This document shows, piece after piece, positions 1 through 7,493 of a stretch of 9,771 nucleotides of DNA. Made by a program: the position numbers and the translations under genes. The notes beneath the pieces are model-generated. The model ran no database searches, was not told the DNA's origin, and was given only the letters and a program-made list of their open reading frames with translations. Source of the DNA: a bacterium (GTDB lineage: Bacteria; Patescibacteriota; Patescibacteriia; CAIQCM01); the NCBI GenBank assembly GCA_023246535.1, contig JAHFIF010000035.1, positions 1 through 9,771 of the forward strand, read 5' to 3'. How positions within the stretch are numbered: position 1 is the first letter of the stretch; each line of letters begins with the position of its first letter.

Positions 1-112
1 TTTTGAGGCGCAGGGCTGGCCCGAGCCGAAGGTGGTCATGCGCTTTTGGATCATCGGCGTGATCACCGCCGTCTGCGGTTTAGCGCTCGCGCTCTTGGAC
101 AAGACGTTGTAA
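1..112 (+). CDS. mraY: Phospho-N-acetylmuramoyl-pentapeptide-transferase, C-terminal end (partial)
   Basis: Only the last 36 residues and the TAA stop (110-112) are in the window; the first full codon begins at base 2. MraY is an integral membrane enzyme that transfers phospho-MurNAc-pentapeptide from UDP to undecaprenyl phosphate, making lipid I. What is visible is the pattern EAQGWPEPKVVMRFWII followed by a hydrophobic stretch rich in V, I, A, L and G. This matches the well-known MraY ending (GWPEP/R-V-RFWI and then the last transmembrane helix). The gene continues upstream of the window. lon starts 27 bases after the stop, and murB follows lon, so this looks like the edge of a wall-precursor gene group. 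The identification rests on a short but distinctive motif. Confidence 0.85.
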   Translation, partial: FEAQGWPEPKVVMRFWIIGVITAVCGLALALLDKTL

Positions 113-139
113 AACGAACCATTATTTACCGATCTTTAT

Positions 140-2512
140 ATGGCGGGAAAAAAGAAAATTGAAACGAAACCGCAAGAGAACAAGGCCTCGAAATTTCCCA
201 AGACGCTGCCGCTCATTGTCTTTAAAGAGATCGTCATGTATCCGCGGCTGGAGGCGCCGTTCGCGATCGTTGATCCCAAATCGCTCAAAGCGATCGAGGC
301 GGCGGCCGGCGGCGATCGGTTTGTTTTTTGCGTGACGGCGAAAACCGCAGCCAAAGAGCCGGGCACGAGCGATCTGTACCGCGTCGGGACGATCGCCAAA
401 TTGGTTGAAACGATTCGCCAGCCCGACGGTTCGGCGCGGGCGTTCCTGCAGGGGCTGGAGCGGGCGCGGATCACGGACTTTGTGAAAACCGCCCCGTCGT
501 TCGAGGTGGCTTACGAGACTTTGGCCGTGCCGGAAGCGGTGAAGAGCGAGCGGCTCGAGGCGCTCATGTATTCGGCGGCCAGCGAGCTCAAGTCGGCCGT
601 CGAACTCGGCGCGGCCGTGCCTTTTGATTCGCTGCTCGCGATCATGAACATGACCGACGCCAACGAGCTTGGCGACTTGATCGCCGTCAACGTCGACTTT
701 AAAGGGGCGGAGCGCCAGGCCATTCTCGAGGCCAGTTCCGCCGAGGAAAAGTTGAATTTGACCGTCGCCGCCCTCGGCCGGCAGATCAAGATCCTCAAGG
801 TCGCGCAAAAAATTGAAGAGGAATCCGGCAAGGAGATGGGCAAAATGGAAAAGGAGATGGTGCTGCGCGAACAGATGAAGACGATCGAGAAAGAGCTGGG
901 CGGCATCTCGGGCACGTCCGAGGCGGAAGAGCTGCGCAAGAAGATCGAAAAAGCCGGCATGCCTGCCGCGGTCAAGGAGGCCGCGCTCAAAGAATTGGCC
1001 CGGCTCAGCACCATGCCCAGTTTCTCGCCGGAGATCAGCTATATCCGCACCTACCTTGATTGGCTTTTGGAAATTCCTTGGAGCAAGAAGGACCCGGCCC
1101 CCGTCGACATTAAAAAAGCCCAGCAGATCCTTGATGACGACCATTACGGCCTGGACAAGGTAAAGGAGCGCATTTTGGAATTCCTTTCGGTGCAAAAACT
1201 GACCGGCAAGCTGCGCGGGCCGATCTTGTGTTTCGCCGGGCCGCCCGGTACGGGCAAAACCTCGATCGGCAAATCGATCGCCCGCGCTTTGGGGCGCAAA
1301 TTCGTGCGCATCTCATTAGGCGGCGTCCGCGACGAAGCCGAGATCCGCGGTTTCCGCCGCACCTACGTCGGCGCGCTGCCGGGCCGCATCATCCAGGGAC
1401 TGTGCACCGCCGGAACGAAGAACCCGGTTTTCATGCTCGACGAGATCGACAAGCTGGGCTACGACGCTTTCCGCGGCGATCCTTCCTCGGCGCTTTTGGA
1501 AGCCTTGGATCCGGAGCAGAATTACGCTTTTAGCGACCACTACGTTGAGTCGCCCGTCGATCTCTCCGACGTCATGTTTATCACGACGGCCAATTTGCTC
1601 GATCCGGTGCCGCCGGCGCTGCGCGACCGCATGGAAGTTATCGAATTTCCCGGCTATACCGAGGATGAAAAATTTCACATCGCCAAAAAATATTTGGTGC
1701 CCAAAGAGCTGGAAGCCAACGGGTTGAACGGCAAACCGGTCACGATCAGCGACGACACGCTGCGGGTGATCATCGGTTCGTACACGCGCGAGGCTGGCGT
1801 GCGCAATTTGGAGCGCGAGATCGGCACCGTTTGTCGCAAGGCGGCCCGCGTTCAAGCCGAGGACGGGGTCAAGAAAAAAAATATCGTTCCCGACGACCTG
1901 GAAAAGATGCTTGGCGGCAAGCGGTTCCGTCCGACGATGGCGGAAAAGAAGGACGAAATCGGGGTCGTGACCGGCCTGGCTTGGACCGAGGCTGGCGGCG
2001 AAATTTTGCCGATCGAGGTCAACAAAATGCCCGGGTCCGGCCGCTTGATCCTGACCGGGAATTTGGGGCAGGTGATGCAGGAGTCGGCGCAGGCCGCGTT
2101 CTCCTACGCCCGCGCGCTGGCCGCCCGGCTGAAGATAAAAGAGCCGTTCTATAAGAATTCCGACGTCCATATTCATGTGCCGCAGGGCGCCATTCCCAAG
2201 GACGGTCCGTCGGCCGGCGTCGCCATGGCCACCGCGCTGGTCTCGGTCATTACCGGCACGGCCATTCGCCGCGGCGTGGCCATGACCGGGGAAGTGACGC
2301 TGCGCGGCAATGCGCTCGAGATCGGCGGTGTTAAAGAGAAGGTCCTCGCCGCGCATCGATCGGGGATAAGAACGGTCATTCTCCCCAAAGACAACGAGAA
2401 AGATCTTGATGAAGTTCCGGCCAAGGTCAGGGAAGCGATGCATTTTGTCTTTGCGGCAACAATGCGCGACGTGTTGAAAACAGCTCTGGTCAAACCGCTG
2501 AAGAATGTTTAA
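140..2512 (+). CDS. lon: ATP-dependent Lon protease
   Basis: This 790-residue protein is close to the usual length of LonA (E. coli 784). Lon is a cytosolic hexameric AAA+ serine protease that unfolds and degrades misfolded and selected regulatory proteins. The N-terminal substrate-binding domain spans about residues 22-215, and a charged helical region about 215-310. The AAA+ module has Walker A GPPGTGKT at 367-374, Walker B FMLDEID at 431-437, TAN (sensor 1 region) at 483-485 and the sensor-2 region GVRNLEREI at 553-561. The protease domain has the catalytic serine in KDGPSAG (Ser691) and the partner lysine in GGVKEK (Lys734). Their spacing of 43 equals that of E. coli Ser679/Lys722, so the enzyme should be active. 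The start is the first ATG after mraY, and no Shine-Dalgarno motif precedes it. No CIRCE-type heat-shock operator is seen upstream. murB follows after about 30 bases with no terminator between, suggesting co-transcription with wall genes. Confidence 0.97.
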   Translation: MAGKKKIETKPQENKASKFPKTLPLIVFKEIVMYPRLEAPFAIVDPKSLKAIEAAAGGDRFVFCVTAKTAAKEPGTSDLYRVGTIAKLVETIRQPDGSARAFLQGLERARITDFVKTAPSFEVAYETLAVPEAVKSERLEALMYSAASELKSAVELGAAVPFDSLLAIMNMTDANELGDLIAVNVDFKGAERQAILEASSAEEKLNLTVAALGRQIKILKVAQKIEEESGKEMGKMEKEMVLREQMKTIEKELGGISGTSEAEELRKKIEKAGMPAAVKEAALKELARLSTMPSFSPEISYIRTYLDWLLEIPWSKKDPAPVDIKKAQQILDDDHYGLDKVKERILEFLSVQKLTGKLRGPILCFAGPPGTGKTSIGKSIARALGRKFVRISLGGVRDEAEIRGFRRTYVGALPGRIIQGLCTAGTKNPVFMLDEIDKLGYDAFRGDPSSALLEALDPEQNYAFSDHYVESPVDLSDVMFITTANLLDPVPPALRDRMEVIEFPGYTEDEKFHIAKKYLVPKELEANGLNGKPVTISDDTLRVIIGSYTREAGVRNLEREIGTVCRKAARVQAEDGVKKKNIVPDDLEKMLGGKRFRPTMAEKKDEIGVVTGLAWTEAGGEILPIEVNKMPGSGRLILTGNLGQVMQESAQAAFSYARALAARLKIKEPFYKNSDVHIHVPQGAIPKDGPSAGVAMATALVSVITGTAIRRGVAMTGEVTLRGNALEIGGVKEKVLAAHRSGIRTVILPKDNEKDLDEVPAKVREAMHFVFAATMRDVLKTALVKPLKNV

Positions 2513-2542
2513 GCTGATAGTCCTGTATGGCCAATCGGTCCT

Positions 2543-3514
2543 ATGGGTTCTATTCTCTCCATGAAATTACTCGAGGTTTTCGGCGACCGGATCAAGACAA
2601 ATGAACCGCTCAAAAATCATACGACCTACCGGATCGGCGGGCCGGCTGATTTTTATTTTTCGGCGGCCACGGCCGAAGAAGCGTCGCAAGCGGTTCGGGC
2701 GGCGCGAGCCGACGGCCTGCCGGTTTTTATTTTGGGCGGCGGCAGCAATATTTTGGTGGCCAACGAAGGTTTCCGCGGCTTGGTGGTCTCGTATGGCGCC
2801 CGCCGGGTCTCGATCGAGGGGAATCGCGTCATCGCCGACGCCGGCGCGGTGCTTTTTTCGCTGGTGCGCGCGACGGTCGACGCGTCTTTGAGCGGACTGG
2901 AATGGGCGGCCGGGATCCCGGGGACGGTGGGCGGCGCGGTGCGCGGCAACGCCGGCGCCTACGGCGGCGAGATCAAAGACAATCTTGATACCGCGCAAGC
3001 GATCGATCTGGGAACCGGCGAGCTGCATACGTTTGCGCGCCACGAGTGCGCTTTCAGCTACCGGGAAAGTTTTTTTAAAGGCAAACCGTGGCTCATCACC
3101 CGCGCCGCTTTCACCCTGCCGGCCGGCGACAAGGAAGCGCTGCGCGCCAAGGTGAAGGACACGATCGCGCTGCGGTGCGGCAAGCAGCCGCTGGAGTTCG
3201 GCAGCGCCGGGTCGGTATTTAAAAGCCATGTTTTCGGCGAAGTCGCTAAATTGCCCAAGGCCGTCCGCGACGACGTTCCGGCAAAATTCATCGAATACGG
3301 GCGCATTCCCGCGGCCTGGTTCATCGAACAGCTCGGCTTAAAAGGCAAAAAGATCGGCGAGGCGCAAATTTCCGAAAAGCATGCCAACTACTTCGTGAAC
3401 ACCGGGCACGCGAGCGCGACCGACGTGCGCGAGCTCATCGGCTATGCTAAAATGAAAGTTAAGGAGGCGTTCGACGTCACGTTGGAAGAGGAGATCCAAT
3501 ACGTCGGATTTTAA
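2543..3514 (+). CDS. murB: UDP-N-acetylenolpyruvoylglucosamine reductase
   Basis: MurB is a cytosolic FAD enzyme that reduces UDP-GlcNAc-enolpyruvate to UDP-MurNAc with NADPH, the second committed step of peptidoglycan synthesis. The 323-residue product has the FAD-binding signature FILGGGSNILV (62-72), GIPGTVGGAV (124-133), the SYRES segment with a likely catalytic arginine (Arg174), the catalytic serine in GSVFK (Ser224), a C-terminal KHANYFVN block and a glutamate-rich EEEI near the end that should supply the C-terminal catalytic glutamate. About 28 residues (roughly 229-256) separate the serine motif from the IPAAWFIEQLGLKG block, more than in type II MurB such as that of S. aureus. The start is uncertain: ATG 2543 is used, but ATG 2561 (MKLLEVFGDRIK...) fits family N-termini equally well, and neither has a Shine-Dalgarno motif. 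It lies between lon and hpf with short gaps. Confidence 0.95.
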   Translation: MGSILSMKLLEVFGDRIKTNEPLKNHTTYRIGGPADFYFSAATAEEASQAVRAARADGLPVFILGGGSNILVANEGFRGLVVSYGARRVSIEGNRVIADAGAVLFSLVRATVDASLSGLEWAAGIPGTVGGAVRGNAGAYGGEIKDNLDTAQAIDLGTGELHTFARHECAFSYRESFFKGKPWLITRAAFTLPAGDKEALRAKVKDTIALRCGKQPLEFGSAGSVFKSHVFGEVAKLPKAVRDDVPAKFIEYGRIPAAWFIEQLGLKGKKIGEAQISEKHANYFVNTGHASATDVRELIGYAKMKVKEAFDVTLEEEIQYVGF

Positions 3515-3528
3515 CAGACTAACGATTA

Positions 3529-3912
3529 ATGATAAGCGCTATGCTCAGCATCGATATCCGCGGCGAAGACATGGAATTGACCGAGGCGATCGAGAACGCC
3601 ATTCAAAAGAAATTGGGCGCGATCGAAAAATACATGGAGACCGTGAGCGACCCGAAGACGCTCCGGGTCAGCGTCGGCAAGATCAGCGATCATCATAAAA
3701 AGGGCGACATCTTTAAGGCCGAAGCCGACCTGGTTATTCCCGGCCACAAGATCCACGCCGAGATCACGGCCAGCGAACTCTACGCCGCCATCGACCTGTT
3801 GAAGGATGATTTGAAGAGCCGCTTGATCAAGCTGATCGCCACCACGACGGCCAACCATCGCGCCGGCGCCCGCGAGGCCAAGGAGCAGGGGACCGAGACG
3901 GAGTTGGTTTGA
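3529..3912 (+). CDS. hpf: Ribosome hibernation factor, short HPF/RaiA type
   Basis: This 127-residue protein resembles the HPF/RaiA (YfiA) family, which binds the decoding region of the 30S subunit and silences or stabilises ribosomes in stasis. Supporting features are an N-terminal strand (MLSIDIRGEDMELTEAI), a first helix ending near residue 36, the HHKKGDIFKAEADL segment (55-68) that matches the conserved H-x-KGxIF-AE strand, and the second helix ELYAAIDLLKDDLKSRL (83-99). It lacks the extra C-terminal dimerisation domain of long HPF and ends in a charged tail (about 105-127), like RaiA. ATG 3529 is used; ATG 3541 is in frame and would give a more typical N-terminus (MLSIDI). murB ends 14 bases upstream. 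secA lies downstream, matching the hpf-secA adjacency known in Firmicutes. A likely terminator follows the stop. Confidence 0.9.
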   Translation: MISAMLSIDIRGEDMELTEAIENAIQKKLGAIEKYMETVSDPKTLRVSVGKISDHHKKGDIFKAEADLVIPGHKIHAEITASELYAAIDLLKDDLKSRLIKLIATTTANHRAGAREAKEQGTETELV

Positions 3913-3914
3913 TG

Positions 3915-3952
3915 GAGGCGATGCCTCGGCTGCGAAGCTTGGAGAGGCTTCG
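3915..3952 (+). repeat. Nested stem-loops after hpf
   Basis: Directly after the hpf stop are two short hairpins: GAGGC-gat-GCCTC (3915-3927) and CGAAGC with an 8-base loop to GCTTCG (3933-3952). The middle GCCTC (3923-3927) could instead pair with GAGGC at 3944-3948, so alternative folds exist. The blocks 3915-3928 and 3944-3957 also resemble each other (GAGGC, four variable bases, then CTCG). The pairing is seen directly. A role in stabilising the 3' end of the hpf mRNA, or membership of an interspersed palindromic repeat family, is inference. Confidence 0.45.
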
Positions 3953-3962
3953 TCTCGAATTC

Positions 3963-3991
3963 TTGAATAAAAACCCGTTTTCGCGTACAAT
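3963..3991 (+). promoter_or_regulatory. Possible sigma70-type promoter for secA
   Basis: TTGAAT (3963-3968) is followed after exactly 17 bases by TACAAT (3986-3991), matching the consensus at 4 of 6 and 5 of 6 positions. Transcription would begin near 3997-4000, leaving a leader of about 40 bases before the secA ATG at 4040. The -10 box lies in the loop of the hairpin at 3970-4006, so the same DNA may end the hpf transcript and start the secA transcript. This is a sequence match only. Confidence 0.42.
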
Positions 3992-4010
3992 CGTGGAACG
4001 GGTTTTATTA
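3970..4010 (+). terminator. Likely intrinsic terminator after hpf
   Basis: A perfect 10-base inverted repeat, AAAACCCGTT (3970-3979) with AACGGGTTTT (3997-4006), encloses a 17-base loop and is followed by ATTATTT. The right arm supplies a T-run and the left arm an A-run, so it could act in both directions. The GC core is only four pairs, so termination may be partial. The right arm can also pair with CCCGTT at 4021-4026, which is itself followed by TTT. Confidence 0.6.
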
Positions 4011-4039
4011 TTTGCTCGTGCCCGTTTTTGGTTTAAATT

Positions 4040-6763
4040 ATGTCTATAATCACGAAAATATTCGGCGACCCTAACGTGGGGGCGGTCAATAAGTTCAAAC
4101 CTAACATCGCTAAGATCGCCGCGCTCGAACCGGAAGTCGCCAAGCTCTCGGATGACGGGCTCCGCGGCAAAACCGCGGAATTCCGCAAGCGGCTGGCGGA
4201 AGGCGCCAAGCTCGACGACCTCTTGCCCGAGGCCTTTGCTTGCGTTCGCGAAGCCGGCAAGCGCACATTGCGCCAGCGGCATTACGACGTCCAGCTCATC
4301 GGCGGCATGGTGTTGCATTCCGGCGCGGTCGCGGAAATGCGGACCGGCGAAGGAAAAACGCTCGTCGCCACGGCGCCGCTTTATTTGAACGCTTTGCCCG
4401 GCAAGGGCGTGCATTTGGTCACGGTGAACGACTACCTGGCGCGCCGCGACGCGGTTTGGATGGGGCAAATTTATCATGCGCTCGGACTCTCGGTCGGCGT
4501 CATCAACCATGAGACGTCGTATCTTTACGATCCGCACTTTGAGGCGAAAGAAGCTCCGGTTGCCGAGGCGGCCGCGACCGAAGCCGCGCCGCAGGCCAGC
4601 ATGTTCAAGATCGAATATGCCAACCTCCGCCCCTGCTCGCGGCAGGAAGCGTACCGCGCCGACATCACCTACGGCACCAACAACGAATTCGGTTTTGATT
4701 TCTTGCGCGACAACATGGCGACCCGGCCCGAGGACAAGTCGCAGCGCGCGCCGAATTTCGCCGTCGTCGACGAGGTCGACTCCATCCTGATCGACGAGGC
4801 GCGCACCCCGCTCATCATTTCCGCTCCGGCCGAAGAGGCGACGCAGGCGTATTACGAATACGCCGCCATTGTGAAGCGCCTGACCCCGGAGATCGACTAT
4901 GTTGTCGATGAAAAAATGCATTCCGCCACCTTCACCGACGCCGGCATCAGCAAGGTGTCGCAGGGGCTGAATCGCGACCCGTGGAAGGAAAACGATTTTA
5001 AGACCGTTTTTCACCTCGACGCTTCGCTTAAGGCCTTCACCCTCTACAAGCTTGATCGCAACTACGTCGTGCGCGAAGGCGAAGTCGTCATTGTCGACGA
5101 ATTCACCGGCCGCATGATGAACGGCCGCCGCTACTCCGAGGGACTGCACCAGGCGATTGAAGCCAAAGAAGGCGTGAAGATCCAGCGCGAGAGCCAGACG
5201 CTCGCGACCATCACCTTTCAAAATTTGTTCCGCATGTACCCGAAGCTTGCCGGCATGACCGGCACGGCGTCGACCGAGGCGGAAGAGTTTCACAAGATCT
5301 ACAAGCTGGAAGTGGTGACCGTGCCGACCAACAAGCCGGCCGTCCGCAAGGATCAGCAGGACCGCATCTACAAGAACGAACACGCCAAATTTACGGCCGT
5401 GGTCAAAGAGATTAAAGAACGGGTCGCCAACGGCCAGCCGGTGCTTTTGGGCACCATTTCGATCGAAAAGAACGAAGTGCTTTCGAACCTGCTGGCGCAG
5501 GAAGGCATTGTCCATAACATTTTGAACGCCAAAAACCACGAGAAAGAAGCCGAGTTCATCGCCCAGGCTGGTCGTCCGGGCGCGGTCACGCTTGCCACCA
5601 ACATGGCCGGCCGCGGCGTCGACATTATCTTGGGCGGGAATCCGCCGGAACCGGCGATGTCGGAAAAGGTACGCGCCGCCGGCGGCTTGCACGTGATCGG
5701 CACCGAGCGCCATGAAAGCCGGCGCATCGACAACCAGCTGCGCGGCCGCGCCGGACGCCAAGGCGACCCGGGCTCCTCGCAATTCTTTGTTTCGCTCGAC
5801 GACGACCTGATGCGCATCTTCGCGACCGACCGCGTCAAAGGCATGCTGGAAAAATTGGGCTTGCCCGACGACGTGCCGATCGAGAACGGCATGGTTTCGA
5901 AGGCGATCGAGTCGGCGCAATCCAAGGTGGAAGGCCACCATTTTGACATCCGCAAACACTTGCTCGATTACGACGACGTGCTCAACAAGCACCGCGAGGC
6001 GGTTTATCGCCGCCGCGACGCCATCCTCTTCGCCGACGACCAAGAGCCGCTGGTTTTGGAAATGGTCGAGCGCGAGATCGAGCGGATCGTCCAGGCGCAA
6101 ACCGCCGGCGAAGACCGCAAAACCTGGACCGTTAAAGCGATCGCCGAGAACATTTTGACCATCTTCCCGCTGCCGTCGGACGCCGAGGAAAAGCTCAACG
6201 CCTGCTTAAAGCCCGGGAGCGGCGACCGCTTGGCCGATGCCGAGGTCAGGACCGCGATGATCGATTATCTCGTTGGCGTCGCCAAAGAGGCGCGCGCCGG
6301 CCTTAAGACCCGCTTTGCCGATCCGGTGATGCTGCCCAAGATCGAACGCGGCATTTTGCTGCGCGCCATCGACACGCTTTGGGTCGAACACTTGGATTCG
6401 ATGGACCACCTGCGCGCCGGCATCAACTTGCGCGGCTACGGCCAGCGCGATCCGCTCGTCGAGTACAAGCGCGAAGCCTTCCGCATGTTCAACGAATTGC
6501 TGGCCATGATCGACCGCCAGGTCGTTTACACCGTTTATAAGATCGGTTTTGCCGTCCAGGCCCAGGAAGCGCAATCAATGATGCAGCGCCGCGGCCTGAC
6601 CGTTTCCGCCCCGGCCAAAACCTCCGACGACCTGCGCGCCAATGAAGGCGCCGCCGACGCCAAGGCCGCCGCCACCTCGATCGAAGGCGAAGAAAAGATC
6701 GGCCGCAACGACCCGTGCTACTGCGGCAGCGGCAAGAAGTTCAAAAAGTGTCACGGGGCGTAA
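4040..6763 (+). CDS. secA: Preprotein translocase ATPase SecA
   Basis: SecA is the motor ATPase that pushes unfolded preproteins through SecYEG. The 907-residue protein is complete. Walker A MRTGEGKT is at 100-107, Walker B VVDEVDSILIDEARTPL at 242-258, the preprotein cross-linking domain at about 230-370, and NBD2 has NMAGRGVDIILGG (521-533) and QLRGRAGRQGDPGSSQFF (566-583). The helical scaffold and wing end with LWVEHLDSMDHLR (780-792). The C-terminus carries a zinc-binding SEC-C motif with Cys893, Cys895, Cys904 and His905, used by SecA for SecB or ribosome and lipid contacts. Compared with E. coli SecA, NBD1 has about 36 extra residues near 157-200, including an Ala/Glu-rich stretch, before the YRADITYGTNNEFGFDFLRDNM block. 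The start ATG has no Shine-Dalgarno motif. It follows hpf after 127 bases, and the next gene starts 4 bases after its TAA. Confidence 0.98.
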   Translation: MSIITKIFGDPNVGAVNKFKPNIAKIAALEPEVAKLSDDGLRGKTAEFRKRLAEGAKLDDLLPEAFACVREAGKRTLRQRHYDVQLIGGMVLHSGAVAEMRTGEGKTLVATAPLYLNALPGKGVHLVTVNDYLARRDAVWMGQIYHALGLSVGVINHETSYLYDPHFEAKEAPVAEAAATEAAPQASMFKIEYANLRPCSRQEAYRADITYGTNNEFGFDFLRDNMATRPEDKSQRAPNFAVVDEVDSILIDEARTPLIISAPAEEATQAYYEYAAIVKRLTPEIDYVVDEKMHSATFTDAGISKVSQGLNRDPWKENDFKTVFHLDASLKAFTLYKLDRNYVVREGEVVIVDEFTGRMMNGRRYSEGLHQAIEAKEGVKIQRESQTLATITFQNLFRMYPKLAGMTGTASTEAEEFHKIYKLEVVTVPTNKPAVRKDQQDRIYKNEHAKFTAVVKEIKERVANGQPVLLGTISIEKNEVLSNLLAQEGIVHNILNAKNHEKEAEFIAQAGRPGAVTLATNMAGRGVDIILGGNPPEPAMSEKVRAAGGLHVIGTERHESRRIDNQLRGRAGRQGDPGSSQFFVSLDDDLMRIFATDRVKGMLEKLGLPDDVPIENGMVSKAIESAQSKVEGHHFDIRKHLLDYDDVLNKHREAVYRRRDAILFADDQEPLVLEMVEREIERIVQAQTAGEDRKTWTVKAIAENILTIFPLPSDAEEKLNACLKPGSGDRLADAEVRTAMIDYLVGVAKEARAGLKTRFADPVMLPKIERGILLRAIDTLWVEHLDSMDHLRAGINLRGYGQRDPLVEYKREAFRMFNELLAMIDRQVVYTVYKIGFAVQAQEAQSMMQRRGLTVSAPAKTSDDLRANEGAADAKAAATSIEGEEKIGRNDPCYCGSGKKFKKCHGA

Positions 6764-6767
6764 TAAT

Positions 6768-7172
6768 ATGAGCAACGCCGAGCTGTTCCAAAAGGTGAAA
6801 GAAATGGAATTGCCGGTCGGCAAGTACGCCCTCTTCGGCAGCGCGCCGATGGGCATTAGGAATTTAAAAGACTGCCGCGACGCCGATATTATCGTTACGG
6901 CTGAGGTGTGGGAAAAATACTCGAACGATCCCGCATGGCGCCGGCAAAAATCCGCGAGCGGCAATGAAGGGCTGGCGAACGGGGATATTGAATTGTGGCG
7001 TTCTTGGAATCCCTGGTTCCCCAGCGTGGAAAATTTGATCGCGGAAGCGGAATTGATCGGCGGTCTGCCTTTCGTCAAACTCGGGCGCGTTCTTGAATGG
7101 AAGAAACAGTACGGCCGCGAGAAAGACATTAAAGACGTCGAAATCATTGAAAATTTTTTACGAACCATATGA
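6768..7172 (+). CDS. Minimal nucleotidyltransferase-like protein
   Basis: This 134-residue protein has a pattern typical of small Pol-beta-fold nucleotidyltransferases: FGSAPMGIRNLKDCRDADIIV, with Gly24-Ser25 and Asp38-x-Asp40 as likely metal ligands. The NGDIELW strand (Asp73 or Glu75) may give a third acidic residue, and the C-terminal K..YGREKDIKDVEIIENFL resembles the GR-KD-DI-LI helix seen in such proteins. The family normally moves a nucleoside monophosphate onto a protein, RNA or small molecule; the substrate here is unknown. Many such proteins act as MNT antitoxins next to HEPN toxins, but no HEPN gene is adjacent. The ATG at 6768 is chosen because the in-frame extension upstream to 6642 overlaps the secA 3' end and reads as basic, proline-rich sequence that looks like out-of-frame SecA. 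It lies 4 bases after secA and overlaps the next gene by ATGA, so translation is probably coupled. Confidence 0.8.
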   Translation: MSNAELFQKVKEMELPVGKYALFGSAPMGIRNLKDCRDADIIVTAEVWEKYSNDPAWRRQKSASGNEGLANGDIELWRSWNPWFPSVENLIAEAELIGGLPFVKLGRVLEWKKQYGREKDIKDVEIIENFLRTI

Positions 7173-7492
7173 AAACTCTTAAATTCAAAGCGCATTTGGT
7201 CGAGCCGATCTTGGCGGGAACGAAAAATGTCACCTGGCGGATGTTCGATGACAAGAATTTGACGGTCGGCGACGAATTGGAATTCGTCAACAAGGAAACG
7301 ATGGAAAAATTCGCCAACGCCGTCATTGTCGGTATTCGCCAGAAGCGCCTGGGGGACATTGGCGGCAGCGATTTTGAAGGCCATGAAACCTATGAAAGCC
7401 GCGACGACATGTTCAAAGAAATGATAAAAAATTACGGCGATCGGATCAACGGCGATACGATCGTTAAGATCGTTGAATTCAAGCTGGCCTAG
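7169..7492 (+). CDS. ASCH-domain protein (PUA-like fold)
   Basis: The 107-residue protein consists of one ASCH domain. Visible hallmarks are LVEPILAGTKNVTWRMFDD (10-28), with the conserved G-x-K-x-x-T-x-R pattern (Gly17, Lys19, Thr22, Arg24), then LTVGDELEFVNKETMEKFANAVIV (31-54), where the VGDELEF strand is typical, and an IVKIVEF final strand (98-104). ASCH domains share the PUA fold and are linked to RNA and nucleoside metabolism. E. coli YqfB, an ASCH protein, is an N4-acetylcytidine amidohydrolase whose Lys and Thr in the same motif are catalytic (recalled, not checked here); whether this protein is an enzyme or a binder is unknown. Its start codon overlaps the stop of the nucleotidyltransferase-like gene, and the next ATG follows one base after its TAG. 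Confidence 0.85.
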   Translation: MKTLKFKAHLVEPILAGTKNVTWRMFDDKNLTVGDELEFVNKETMEKFANAVIVGIRQKRLGDIGGSDFEGHETYESRDDMFKEMIKNYGDRINGDTIVKIVEFKLA

Positions 7493-7493
7493 T

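Noticed and set aside
95..125. TTGGAC plus CATTAT as a lon promoter
   Set aside because: Spacing of 19 bases and two mismatches in each box make it too weak to report. lon may be read through from mraY.
122..1195. A 357-codon - strand frame opposite lon
   Set aside because: It is complementary to the Lon coding sequence and is Phe/Arg/Leu/Gly-rich without motifs.
3827..6100. A 757-codon open frame on the - strand opposite secA
   Set aside because: It is antisense to an unmistakable SecA, has low-complexity Arg/Gly/Val/Asp composition and no recognisable domain. Long antisense frames are expected where codons are GC-rich.
6642..6767. Upstream in-frame extension of the nucleotidyltransferase-like gene to an ATG at 6642
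   Set aside because: The added 42 residues are a Pro/Arg/Ala/Ser-rich out-of-frame reading of the SecA C-terminus. The ATG at 6768 fits the tight operon spacing.
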